Made by a program: the position numbers and the translations under genes
Source: Sphingomonas sp. Leaf407
GTDB taxonomy: Bacteria; Pseudomonadota; Alphaproteobacteria; Sphingomonadales; Sphingomonadaceae
DNA: 64,000 bases
Direction: 5' to 3'
Assembly (NCBI RefSeq): GCF_001425385.1
Contig: NZ_LMQO01000003.1
Span: forward strand, 124,001 to 188,000
Notes under the pieces: model-generated
Told to the model about the DNA's origin: nothing
Database searches by the model: none
What the model saw: only the letters and a program-made list of their open reading frames with translations
Shown: positions 25,567 to 33,638 of the stretch, one piece after another
Layout of the letters: each line of letters starts with the position of its first letter
How positions within the stretch are numbered: the first letter of the stretch is position 1

Positions 25567-26978
25567 AACTGTCGAACGCCACGCTGGCGCAGGCCGCGCC
25601 GATGGTCGCGCGGCCGGACTATGACCGGACCGCATTGACGCCCGGCATCGTCCACATCGGTCCCGGCGCATTCCACCGCGCGCATCAGGCGGCCTATGTC
25701 GATGCGATCCTCAAGGCTGATCCGCGCTGGGCGATCAGCGCGGTCGCGCTGAACTCGACCAGTGTCGCCGAAGCGCTCGGGCCGCAGGACGGGCTCTACA
25801 CGCTGGCGCTGCTCGACAGCGACATGCGGTTCCGCGTCATCGGATCGATCACCGAACTGCTGACCGCGCACCGCCGCGACGCGCTGCTCTCGCGGCTTGC
25901 CGCGCCGACGACGCGGCTGGTTACGACGACCGTGACCGAAAAGGGCTATCACCTGACCGGCGACGGCGCGCTCGACCTCGACGCGCCGGCGATCGTCCGC
26001 GAACTCGATGGGGCGGAGCCGTCGACGCTGTCGGGCTGGCTCGTTGCCGGCCTGGCGGCACGGCGGGCGAGCGGCGGGGGCGCGATCACGCTGCTGTCAT
26101 GCGACAATCTGGCGGACAACGGTCATCGCTTCCGCCGGTCGGTGCGCGATCTCGCCGCCGCGCGCGATCCCGATCTGGCGATGTGGATCGACGACAACGT
26201 CCGCTTCCCCTGCGCGATGGTCGATTCGATCACCCCTGCGACCGACGATGCCCTGCGCGACACCGTCCGCGCCGCGACGGGCCTCGACGATGCGTGGCCG
26301 ATCCAGCGCGAGGCGTTCGCGCAATGGGTGATCGAGGATGATTTCGCCGGCGACCGGCCGCCGTTCGACCTGGCCGGCGTCCAGTTCACCCGCGACGTGC
26401 GCGGTTTCGAGAATGCGAAGCTGCGGCTGCTGAACGGGGCGCATTCGACGCTCGCCTATGTCGGATTGCTGCTCGGCCTCGGCACGGTGCGCGACGCGAT
26501 GCGCGACGCGGCGCTGGCCGGGTTCGTCGAGCGGCTGATGCGCGAGGATATTGCGCCATCGATCGTGCCGCCCGCCGAAATGGACCTGTCGGCCTATATC
26601 GCGGCGGTGCTCGGGCGGTTCGCCAATCCTGCGATCGCGCACCAACTGGCGCAGATCGCATGGGATGGATCGCAGAAGCTGCCCTATCGCCTGCTCGACA
26701 CGGTGCGCGACGCCCGTGCCGCCGGGCGTGCCGTCACGCGGCTGGCGGTGCCGATCGCGGCGTGGTTCCGTTTCCTCGAATTGCGCAAGGCCAGCGGCGA
26801 GACGCTGGTCGATCCGCGCGCCGACGCGCTGCTCGCACGCGCCGGTGACGTCGATGCGTTGCTGGCGATGCGCGACATCTTCGGCGATCTGGGCGACGAT
26901 ACGGCGTTCGCCGATGCGGTACGGCAGGCGTATGCCGCGCTGGCACCGGGCGGGGACGTGCGCGGCGCGTTGATCTGA
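25563..26978 (+). CDS. Mannitol dehydrogenase family fructuronate/tagaturonate reductase (UxuB/UxaB-like)
   Basis: This is an NAD-dependent polyol/aldonate dehydrogenase of 471 residues. The GTG at 25563 overlaps the uxaC stop (GTGA), proving tight coupling. The N-terminal Rossmann region has HIGPGAFHRAHQAAYVD, and the catalytic K-x4-N-x2-H motif reads KLRLLNGAHS. CDNLADNG and VDSITPATDD are also typical. UxaC upstream supplies tagaturonate or fructuronate, and UxaA, read the other way, uses the altronate product, so tagaturonate reduction to altronate is the likely step. Sequence similarity alone favours the UxuB/MtlK side of the family, so both substrates stay possible. A stem-loop ends the operon. 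Confidence 0.88.
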   Translation: MKLSNATLAQAAPMVARPDYDRTALTPGIVHIGPGAFHRAHQAAYVDAILKADPRWAISAVALNSTSVAEALGPQDGLYTLALLDSDMRFRVIGSITELLTAHRRDALLSRLAAPTTRLVTTTVTEKGYHLTGDGALDLDAPAIVRELDGAEPSTLSGWLVAGLAARRASGGGAITLLSCDNLADNGHRFRRSVRDLAAARDPDLAMWIDDNVRFPCAMVDSITPATDDALRDTVRAATGLDDAWPIQREAFAQWVIEDDFAGDRPPFDLAGVQFTRDVRGFENAKLRLLNGAHSTLAYVGLLLGLGTVRDAMRDAALAGFVERLMREDIAPSIVPPAEMDLSAYIAAVLGRFANPAIAHQLAQIAWDGSQKLPYRLLDTVRDARAAGRAVTRLAVPIAAWFRFLELRKASGETLVDPRADALLARAGDVDALLAMRDIFGDLGDDTAFADAVRQAYAALAPGGDVRGALI

Positions 26979-26984
26979 TCGGAA

Positions 26985-27013
26985 ACGAGCCGGGGCGGAG
27001 CGCCCCGGCTCGT
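26985..27013 (+). terminator. Stem-loop after the uxaC operon
   Basis: A 13-bp perfect stem (ACGAGCCGGGGCG and its complement) with a 3-base loop sits six bases after the reductase stop and before the convergent chemoreceptor gene. There is no U-run on either side, so it may act as a bidirectional pause or REP-like terminator. Confidence 0.65.
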
Positions 27014-27100
27014 CAATCCGTCAACATTATTCGACTGCATCGAAACGTCGCCCTAGCGACGGCTGGGATGACGTCTGTTCCAATGCGGATGGATCAGCCG

Positions 27101-28954
27101 TCAGAAGCTGCTCCAGTCGTCCTCGTCGGCCTTGATCGCCGTGTTGCCGCGCACCGGCCGGGCCACGCGCTTTGGCGGCGGCGGCGGCGCCATCGGCCGT
27201 GTCGCCCGCAGCGGGACGACCTGCGCGACGGGGGCTGTCGGGGCAGGGGCGTCGTCGACCACGAAGCGGCCGACCTGCGCGTCGAGCGTCGCGGTTTCGT
27301 CACCCAGCGCGCCGACCGCCGCGTTGATCTCCTCGATCATCGCCGCGTTCGACTGGGTCACGCTGTCCATCTCGCCGATCGCGGTGTTGATCTGCTGGAT
27401 GGTCGCCGCCTGTTCCGACGCGCTGCCGGCGATGGCGGTGACGAAGGTCGCGATCTGGTTGATGTCGGTGGCGATGCCGCGCAGCGATTCGTCGGTCTGC
27501 CGGGCGAGGTCGACGCCGTTGCGCACCCGTCCGACCGTGGCGGTGATCCGCTGGTTGATGTCGCGCGCCGCATCGGCCGACCGTTCGGCCAGCGCGCGCA
27601 CTTCGGACGCGACGACCGCGAAGCCCTTGCCGGCGTCGCCAGCGCGGGCCGCCTCGACCCCGGCGTTCAGCGCCAGCAGGTTGGTCTGGAACGACAGCCC
27701 GTCGATCAGCGAGATGATCTCCGCGATCTCGTTCGACGACCGTTCGATGTCGCCGATCGCGGCGACGGTGCGCCGGACGATCTCCTCGCTTTCCTTCACA
27801 TCCTCGCGCGCCTTGCCGGCCACGTCCTGCGCGCTGCGGGCCTGCACCGCATTCTCGCGCACCGTGTCCGACATCTCGTTGATCGCGGCGGATGTTTCCT
27901 CAAGGCTCGCGGCCTGTTGCTCGGCACGGCGGGCGAGGTCGTCGGTCGCCGCCTGCATCTCGGCAGTGTTCTCGACGATGCCGCTGGTGCCGTCGCGCAC
28001 GCTGGCGATCGCCTGGCCGAGCTGTGCGACCGATGCGTTGAAGTCGCGCTCCAGCGTGGCATAGGCCGGCGGGAAGCCGTGCAACCGCGCGCGCAGGTCG
28101 AAGGCGGAAAGGCGGGCGAGTGCCGCGCCGACCCGGTCGACGACCAGTTGCTGTTCGGCGTCGGCCTGCGCCTTGGCGACGGCGGCGTCGCGGAATACCA
28201 GCACCGCGCGCGACATCGCGCCGATCTCGTCGCCGCGCGTGGCATCGGCCACCGCGACGCCGTGATCGCCGGTGGCCAGTGCCTCCATCTCGTCGGTCAG
28301 TCGCACGATCGGCCGGGCGAGCGAGCGGGCCAGCAGGATCGACAGCACGATCGTCGCCGCGACCAGCGCGATGCCGCCGACCAGCAGCGTGAGCATGCCG
28401 GTGTGCATCGCCTCGGTACGGGCCAGGCGGACCTGCTGCATCGTCGCGCCCTGCGCATCGCGTACCGCGTGCAGCGGCGGGGTGACGGTATCCACCCAGA
28501 AGCGCACCGCCCATTCGTTGCGGCCGAGCAGCAGGCGCCGCCCCGCTTCGCGGTCGGTGCGGGCGAGCGCGATCACCGGATCGATCAACTGCCGCCGCCA
28601 TTCGTCCATCCGCTGCCGGGTTTCGACGATGTCGCGCTGTGCCGTGGCGTCCCCCGCCAGCAACTGGCCGAGCGCGTCGGCGGCCTTGCGCTCGCGGTCG
28701 ACCGCCTCGCGGTAATCAGCGATATTCTGCGGATCGCCGGCGATGATGAAGCCGCGCATCTGGCTGTTCTGCGCGAGCATCGCGGCTTCCATCGCCTGCG
28801 CCTCGCTATGGATGTCCTGTGCGCGGACGCTGTCGGCGCTGGTCGTCCCGATCCGGTCGAGCGCCCACCACAGGATGCCGATCATCAAAAGGACGCTGAG
28901 CGTCAGGACGCCGAACGCGCCGGCGATGCGCTTGCCGATGGGTAACGATTGCAT
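27101..28954 (-). CDS. Methyl-accepting chemotaxis protein with CHASE3-like sensor domain
   Basis: This inner-membrane chemoreceptor has 617 residues. TM1 is at about 12-32, a helical periplasmic domain at 33-186 has the CHASE3 pattern ([25 protein letters not shown]), and TM2 at 187-208 leads into a HAMP domain ([23 protein letters not shown]). The signalling hairpin tip [39 protein letters not shown] is intact. The C-terminus ends DEDDWSSF, a W-x-x-F tail after an acidic linker, like the CheR-tethering pentapeptide NWETF. It is the last gene of the chemotaxis operon, 79 bases after the small gene at 29034. Confidence 0.92.
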   Translation of the reverse strand: MQSLPIGKRIAGAFGVLTLSVLLMIGILWWALDRIGTTSADSVRAQDIHSEAQAMEAAMLAQNSQMRGFIIAGDPQNIADYREAVDRERKAADALGQLLAGDATAQRDIVETRQRMDEWRRQLIDPVIALARTDREAGRRLLLGRNEWAVRFWVDTVTPPLHAVRDAQGATMQQVRLARTEAMHTGMLTLLVGGIALVAATIVLSILLARSLARPIVRLTDEMEALATGDHGVAVADATRGDEIGAMSRAVLVFRDAAVAKAQADAEQQLVVDRVGAALARLSAFDLRARLHGFPPAYATLERDFNASVAQLGQAIASVRDGTSGIVENTAEMQAATDDLARRAEQQAASLEETSAAINEMSDTVRENAVQARSAQDVAGKAREDVKESEEIVRRTVAAIGDIERSSNEIAEIISLIDGLSFQTNLLALNAGVEAARAGDAGKGFAVVASEVRALAERSADAARDINQRITATVGRVRNGVDLARQTDESLRGIATDINQIATFVTAIAGSASEQAATIQQINTAIGEMDSVTQSNAAMIEEINAAVGALGDETATLDAQVGRFVVDDAPAPTAPVAQVVPLRATRPMAPPPPPKRVARPVRGNTAIKADEDDWSSF

Positions 28955-29033
28955 TTGGATGGTGGCCCCCGGTGTAAAAACCCCTCGATTCTTCCCCGGC
29001 GTAGCGCGTCAATCTTCACAGCGGGTTAAACGG

Positions 29034-29336
29034 TCAGCCGCCGACACCGTCCATCCGCCGCAACAATCGCTGCCGCATCTCGTCCAGCGTCACCGCGTTC
29101 ACCGCCGCCGGCGCGTCCGGCCCGGCGCGCAGCAGGTCGGCGATCGCCAACTGCATCTGCGTCACCCGGTCGACTTCCTGCAGGCTGGTCAGGTGGCGAC
29201 GCAGCGTCACCTCGTCGCTGGCAAGATCATAGGCGAGGTCGGCCAGCCGCTGCGAGGCGAGCAGCAGTTCGTCGGCCATGGCCAGCGCCAGCGTGTCCCG
29301 CTCGCAGCGGGGGGCGGGGGGCGTTATCGCGAGCAT
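29034..29336 (-). CDS. Small helical protein of the chemotaxis operon with CheZ-like D-x3-Q motif
   Basis: This protein is 100 residues long, of no family I can name with certainty. It is almost wholly helical: LALAMADELLLASQRLADLAYDLASDEVTLRRHL, then LQEVDRVTQMQLAIADLL. The second helix has Asp56 and Gln60 in D-x-x-x-Q spacing, the same as the catalytic Asp143/Gln147 pair of CheZ, and is preceded by LQ as in several CheZ-related phosphatases. The start at 29336 lies inside the end of cheB1 (13-base overlap), so it is translated with it. The operon has CheY but no recognisable CheZ, CheC or CheX, which makes an auxiliary phosphatase role attractive. This is a hypothesis from a short motif. 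Confidence 0.7.
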   Translation of the reverse strand: MLAITPPAPRCERDTLALAMADELLLASQRLADLAYDLASDEVTLRRHLTSLQEVDRVTQMQLAIADLLRAGPDAPAAVNAVTLDEMRQRLLRRMDGVGG

Positions 29337-30331
29337 AGTTTGAGCACCGCCTGCGCCAGCGCATCGCGCGCCACCGGTTGCGACACCATGCCGCGCGCGA
29401 GGACATGGCCGCCGCCCGCCGCCGGCGCGATGGTGTAGCCGCCCGCCGCCGTCATCGCCTTCACCCCGCCGCCACCGTCCTCGCTGCCGTCGATCAGCAG
29501 CGTGCCGACCACGTCGGTGCCAGCCGCCTTGGCGGCGGAGGCGAACAGCAGCGAGATCGACGGCCGCTCGCCCGCCACCGGATCGCGCGTGAGCAGTCTG
29601 ACGCGCCCGTTCGGCCACGCATCGACGATCAGGTGATGATCGCCCGGCGGCGCGAAATAGAGCGTGCCCTGCTCGATCGCCATGCCATCGGCGGCGACCG
29701 TCACCCTGGGCGCGATCTGCTGTCCCAGCTTGGCGACCATGCTGTCGAGCAGGCCGGGCGCCAGATGCTGGACGATCAGCACCGGCGGGCAGTTCGCCGG
29801 AAAGGCGGTGAACATCTCGAACATCGCGGCGGTGCTCGACGCATCGCCGCCGACCACGACCAGCCGGCCGCTCCAGTCGATCGGCGCGACCTTCGTCACC
29901 GCGGCGGCCGGACGGACGGCCTTGAGCTCCATGTTGCGCGCCTGTTTGATCCGCTTGCCGAGCCGCGCGATGATCGCGTCCAGTTCGGCCGGCGCGGCGA
30001 CGCGCGGCTTGGGAAAACAGTCGATCGCCCCCAGCCGCAGCGCCTCGATCGATTCGGACGCGCCGTCGGTGGTGCGGGTCGAGAACATGATGACCGGCAT
30101 CGGCCGCCGCTCCATCACTTCGGCCAGATAGTCGATCCCGCTCATTCCCGGCATCTCGACGTCCAGCGTCATGACGTGGGGGCGTAAGCTCTCCATCATC
30201 TCGCGTGCCTCCGCTGCGCCGTCGGCCAGTCCGACGACCTCCACTCCGGCGATCCTCTCCAGCGCCCCGGCGATCAGGGCGCGCATGGTCAGTGAATCAT
30301 CGACCACGATTACTTTGGTTGTTACGGGCAC
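29324..30331 (-). CDS. CheB-like response regulator with degenerate methylesterase site (CheB1)
   Basis: The protein has 335 residues in CheB layout: receiver (1-120, phospho-acceptor Asp57 in MTLDVEMPGMSG), linker, and methylesterase domain (about 150-335). Anchoring on FPANCPP, which the canonical CheB at 31759 also has, Asp163 falls where that protein has its catalytic Ser159: GGDASSTAAM replaces [10 protein letters not shown]. His189 (IVQHLAP) and Asp285 (SEDGGGG) are kept, although the GMGxDGAxG loop is altered to IDGSEDGGGG. It is therefore unlikely to be a normal glutamyl methylesterase. It may act as a phosphate sink, a decoy for receptors, or in adaptation without catalysis. It lies between cheW and the small CheZ-like gene. 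Confidence 0.87.
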   Translation of the reverse strand: MPVTTKVIVVDDSLTMRALIAGALERIAGVEVVGLADGAAEAREMMESLRPHVMTLDVEMPGMSGIDYLAEVMERRPMPVIMFSTRTTDGASESIEALRLGAIDCFPKPRVAAPAELDAIIARLGKRIKQARNMELKAVRPAAAVTKVAPIDWSGRLVVVGGDASSTAAMFEMFTAFPANCPPVLIVQHLAPGLLDSMVAKLGQQIAPRVTVAADGMAIEQGTLYFAPPGDHHLIVDAWPNGRVRLLTRDPVAGERPSISLLFASAAKAAGTDVVGTLLIDGSEDGGGGVKAMTAAGGYTIAPAAGGGHVLARGMVSQPVARDALAQAVLKLCSR

Positions 30332-30365
30332 AGGCCGAACCTTCGGCGAAAGAGGAATGACGGGC

Positions 30366-30806
30366 TCAGGCGGCGTCCGCCATTGCCACCGGCTCGACCA
30401 GCCGGTCGAGTGCGAGCACCAGGATCATGCGGTCGTCGATCGTCGCCAGCCCTTCGAGGAAGCGCGACGCTTCGGTATCGCCCATGTCGGGAAGCGGTTG
30501 CATCGCTTCGGGCGCGACGGTGACGATGTCGTTCACCGCATCGACGATCACCCCCTGCAACTGCTGGCCGATGCGGACCACGATGATGACGTGGCGTGCG
30601 GTCGGATCGGTCGTGCCCCATCCCAGCCGGCAACGCAGGTCGAGTACCGGCAGCACCACCCCGCGCAGGTTCACCACGCCGCGCACATGCGCCGGCACGT
30701 TGGGCAGCGGCGTCGCCGGCGACCATGCGCGGATTTCGCGGATCGCCATGATGTCGACGCCGAGAATCTGCTCGCCGAGCTGGAAGGTGATGAGTTGACG
30801 GGACAT
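30366..30806 (-). CDS. cheW: Chemotaxis coupling protein CheW
   Basis: This scaffold links chemoreceptors to CheA in the polar or cytoplasmic array. The 146 residues form a single CheW domain: QLITFQLGEQILGVDIMAIREI at the N-terminus, NVPAHVRGVVNLRGVVLPVLDLR, the canonical ligand loop, and IIVVRIGQQLQGVIVDAVNDIVTV. It ends with IDDRMILVLALDRLV and a short alanine tail. It is 21 bases from cheY, in the middle of the operon. Confidence 0.95.
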   Translation of the reverse strand: MSRQLITFQLGEQILGVDIMAIREIRAWSPATPLPNVPAHVRGVVNLRGVVLPVLDLRCRLGWGTTDPTARHVIIVVRIGQQLQGVIVDAVNDIVTVAPEAMQPLPDMGDTEASRFLEGLATIDDRMILVLALDRLVEPVAMADAA

Positions 30807-30827
30807 GGCGGACCTCGCGGGGTTGGA

Positions 30828-31190
30828 TCAGTGCAGCACGCGGCGGATCGCCGCGGCCAGCTTGTCGGGGTTGAACGGCTTGACGATCCATCCGGTCGCG
30901 CCGGCGGCACGCGCGCGCGCCTTCTTGTCGTCGGAGCTTTCGGTGGTCAGCACCAGGATGGGCAGGCTGCTGCGGCCCTGCCCACGCACCTCGGCGATCA
31001 GGCCGAAGCCGTCCATCCGCGGCATGTTGATGTCGGTGATGAGCAGATCGGGTTCGACCCCGCCCAGCGTTTCGAGCGCATGGACGCCATCCTCCGCCTC
31101 GATCACGCGATAGCCGAGATCGGTCAGCGCGATACGTAGCAGCATGCGCATACTGGGGGAATCATCAACGGTCATAATGGTCTTGTTCAT
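30828..31190 (-). CDS. cheY: Chemotaxis response regulator CheY
   Basis: This is a single receiver domain of 120 residues that carries the phosphoryl signal from CheA to the flagellar motor. The acidic pair is in TVDDSPSMRMLL, the phospho-acceptor is in LLITDINMPRMDG, the conserved Thr is in VLTTESSDD, and the Lys is in WIVKPFNPDKL. No output domain is present. Its length and position next to cheW, cheD and cheA support CheY over other single-domain regulators. No flagellar genes are in the window. Confidence 0.93.
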   Translation of the reverse strand: MNKTIMTVDDSPSMRMLLRIALTDLGYRVIEAEDGVHALETLGGVEPDLLITDINMPRMDGFGLIAEVRGQGRSSLPILVLTTESSDDKKARARAAGATGWIVKPFNPDKLAAAIRRVLH

Positions 31191-31216
31191 TGTGCAACTC
31201 CCTGAATAGACATGGA

Positions 31217-31762
31217 TCAGTTAAAAAATTCGACATCGCCGCCCAATGCCGCGATCGGTACGGCCGCGCGCACGGGACGCAGCGGCGCCATCACGTCGAT
31301 CACCGACCGGCACCGGGCGAGGCCGAGCGCGGCGCGGAACTCGACCCGGCGGGCACAGGCGCCGCCGACGTCCTCGCCGACCAGCGGGATATTCTCGGCC
31401 CGCAGGAATTCGCGGGCGAAGGTGACGTTGGCCGCGCCGAAATCGCGAAATCCCTGCCGCATCATCGCCCCGCCGAAGATCCGCGCCTTCAGCCGGTGCC
31501 GCGCCGCGCCGACCGCCAGCATCGCGTTGATGAGCACCTCCATCGCATAGACGCCGTAGCGCTGCATCGACGCGGTGTCGGTCGCGCTGCCGTCAGCCAG
31601 CAGATAATGGTTGATGCCGCCGACCTGCGCGACCGGATCGTAGAAACATGCCGCCACGCAACTGCCGAGCACGGTCGTCAGCACCACGTCGGGCGCGCGG
31701 CTCACCTGCGTCTCGCCCTGCGCGACGGTGATGCGGCGGAACGGGAAATCGGGCGTGTTCAT
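31217..31762 (-). CDS. cheD: Chemoreceptor glutamine deamidase CheD
   Basis: CheD deamidates glutamines of chemoreceptors to glutamates and can bind CheC-type phosphatases. The protein has 181 residues from the ATG at 31762, which overlaps the cheB2 stop (ATGA); an ATG nine bases upstream is less likely. The catalytic Cys35 lies in [14 protein letters not shown] and His52 in GGINHYLL, both expected for the Cys-His-Thr triad. [10 protein letters not shown] and [14 protein letters not shown] are also family typical. It ends EFFN, with no extra domain. Confidence 0.93.
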   Translation of the reverse strand: MNTPDFPFRRITVAQGETQVSRAPDVVLTTVLGSCVAACFYDPVAQVGGINHYLLADGSATDTASMQRYGVYAMEVLINAMLAVGAARHRLKARIFGGAMMRQGFRDFGAANVTFAREFLRAENIPLVGEDVGGACARRVEFRAALGLARCRSVIDVMAPLRPVRAAVPIAALGGDVEFFN

Positions 31763-32778
31763 GCGGCGCATGCCGCCAGCAGGCGCGGACCGATGCGGCG
31801 CAGGGGAAGTTGTTCAACCACGGCACCGATCCGGTGCGCGACCGCCGGCATGCCATAGACGATACTGGTCGCCGCATCCTGTCCGATCGTCATCGCCCCC
31901 GCCATTCGCATCGTTCTCAACCCTTCGGCGCCATCGCCGCCCATCCCGGTCAGGATGGCTCCTGCCGCATCCGCGCCGGCGTGACGCGCGATCGAATGAA
32001 ACAACCGGTCGACCGAGGGGCGGTGCCCGTTGGTCTTGTCCGCTTCGATCAGGCGACAGTGTCGCCGCTCGCCGTTGCCGCCGATCTCCAGATGCCGTTC
32101 GCCGCCCGGCGCCACATGGACCGTACCGACCGACAGGACCGCGCCGGCGCGCGCTTCGGCGACGGTCGGCGCGCACATCCGGTTCAGCCGCGCGGCGAAA
32201 CTGGTGGTGAAGCTGGCGGGCATGTGCTGGACGATGACGGTCGGCGGGCAATTGGCCGGAAAACTTGATAGCAGTTCGATCAGCGCCTCGACGCCGCCGG
32301 TGGATGCGCCGATCGCGATCATCGCACCGCCACGCGGCGTATAGCCCTTGGTCGCGGTGCCGGGTGCGGCGGCACCGCGCGCCTGCGGCCGGGTGGCGGC
32401 GGCGGCGCGGACCAGTTCGGCCAGATCGACGCTGCCCGCCTGTCGCGTCTGCAACCCTGCCTTGTCGAAACAGTCGAATGCGCCCAGTTCCAGTGCGGCC
32501 AGCGTGGTATCGGCGCGTTCCGAGGTCAGCGATGACACCATCACCACCGGCATCGGCCGCAGCCGCATCAGCCGTTCGAGGAAATCGAGCCCGTTCATTC
32601 CCGGCATCTCGATGTCGAGCGTCACGACATCGGGGTCGAGCGCCTTGATCTGCGCGCGCGCCTCGTCGGCGCTGGCGGCGGTGCCGATCACCTCGATCGA
32701 CGGATCGGCGGCGAGCCGCTGGCGGATCAGCGCCTGCATCGTGCGCGAATCGTCGATCACGAGGGTACGGACGGTCAT
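31759..32778 (-). CDS. cheB: Chemotaxis methylesterase/deamidase CheB (canonical, CheB2)
   Basis: CheB removes methyl groups from receptors when phosphorylated by CheA. The 339-residue protein has a receiver (Asp55 in [12 protein letters not shown]) and an intact catalytic domain: Ser159 in IGASTGG, His185 in IVQHMPASF and Asp282 in [10 protein letters not shown]. The ATG at 32778 lies four bases inside the end of cheR, and its own stop overlaps cheD. This working copy sits next to cheR, as in most operons, while the second, degenerate CheB is 1.4 kb downstream. Confidence 0.96.
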   Translation of the reverse strand: MTVRTLVIDDSRTMQALIRQRLAADPSIEVIGTAASADEARAQIKALDPDVVTLDIEMPGMNGLDFLERLMRLRPMPVVMVSSLTSERADTTLAALELGAFDCFDKAGLQTRQAGSVDLAELVRAAAATRPQARGAAAPGTATKGYTPRGGAMIAIGASTGGVEALIELLSSFPANCPPTVIVQHMPASFTTSFAARLNRMCAPTVAEARAGAVLSVGTVHVAPGGERHLEIGGNGERRHCRLIEADKTNGHRPSVDRLFHSIARHAGADAAGAILTGMGGDGAEGLRTMRMAGAMTIGQDAATSIVYGMPAVAHRIGAVVEQLPLRRIGPRLLAACAA

Positions 32779-33638
32779 GCCGCGACCTTCAGATAGGCGG
32801 TGCGCCCGACCAGTTCGAACCGGCGCGCGACCGGCCCGATCAGCCGTTCGGAATGGCCGATGTACAGCATGCCGCCGACCTCGAGATGATCGGCCAGCCG
32901 GCTGAGCAGCCGTTCCTTGGTCGGTTCGTCGAAATAGATCATGACGTTGCGGCACAGGATCGCGTCGAACCGCCGCCTGAGCGGCCAGTCGCCGAGCAGG
33001 TTGAGCGATTTGAACGCGATGGCGTCGCGCAGCAGCGGATCGACCGTCAGCATGTCGCCGCGCCCCTGCGTCCAGACGCTGCGCAGCGTCGCGGGCACAT
33101 TGGCCAGCGCGTCGCGCGGATAGCTGCCGGCGCGGGCGGTCGCCAGCACGCTCGGCGATATGTCGGTGGCGAGCATGCGGAAGTCGCGGCGCAACAGGTG
33201 CGTGGCACCCGCCCGGTCCTCGCCCAGCGCGGCCATCAGCCAGCTATAGGGTTCCTCGCCAGAGGAGCAGGCCGACGACCACAGCCGGACCGGATCGCCG
33301 GCGGTCAGCCGCGCCGCCAGCGTCGGCCACAGCCGCTGTGCGAAATCCTCGAAATGATGCGGTTCGCGAAAAAAGCTGGTGTGGTTGGTCGTCAGCGCGT
33401 CGAGCGCGCGGGCGCGCTCGGCGGGATCGCGGCCGATCAGCGCGATATAGTCGCCGACGTTGGTCAGCCCGCAGGCACGCACGCGCGGCGCCAGTCGGCC
33501 ATAGACGAGCTGCGCCTTGCCCTCGGGCAGCAGGATGCCGACCTCGGCATGGGCGATCGCGGCGATCGCCTCGTGATCGGCCTTGCAGAAGCCGAACTCG
33601 CGGGTGCGTGGCGCAGGCTGGGCGGCAGGGGCGTTCAT
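32775..33638 (-). CDS. cheR: Chemotaxis protein methyltransferase CheR
   Basis: CheR adds methyl groups from S-adenosylmethionine to receptor glutamates for adaptation. The 287-residue protein has the N-terminal helical domain and the methyltransferase domain. [34 protein letters not shown] (SAM loop), [18 protein letters not shown], and [14 protein letters not shown] are all intact. Both ends overlap neighbours by four bases. The two receptors of this operon end in W-x-x-F tails that would suit tethering of this enzyme. Confidence 0.96.
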   Translation of the reverse strand: MNAPAAQPAPRTREFGFCKADHEAIAAIAHAEVGILLPEGKAQLVYGRLAPRVRACGLTNVGDYIALIGRDPAERARALDALTTNHTSFFREPHHFEDFAQRLWPTLAARLTAGDPVRLWSSACSSGEEPYSWLMAALGEDRAGATHLLRRDFRMLATDISPSVLATARAGSYPRDALANVPATLRSVWTQGRGDMLTVDPLLRDAIAFKSLNLLGDWPLRRRFDAILCRNVMIYFDEPTKERLLSRLADHLEVGGMLYIGHSERLIGPVARRFELVGRTAYLKVAA

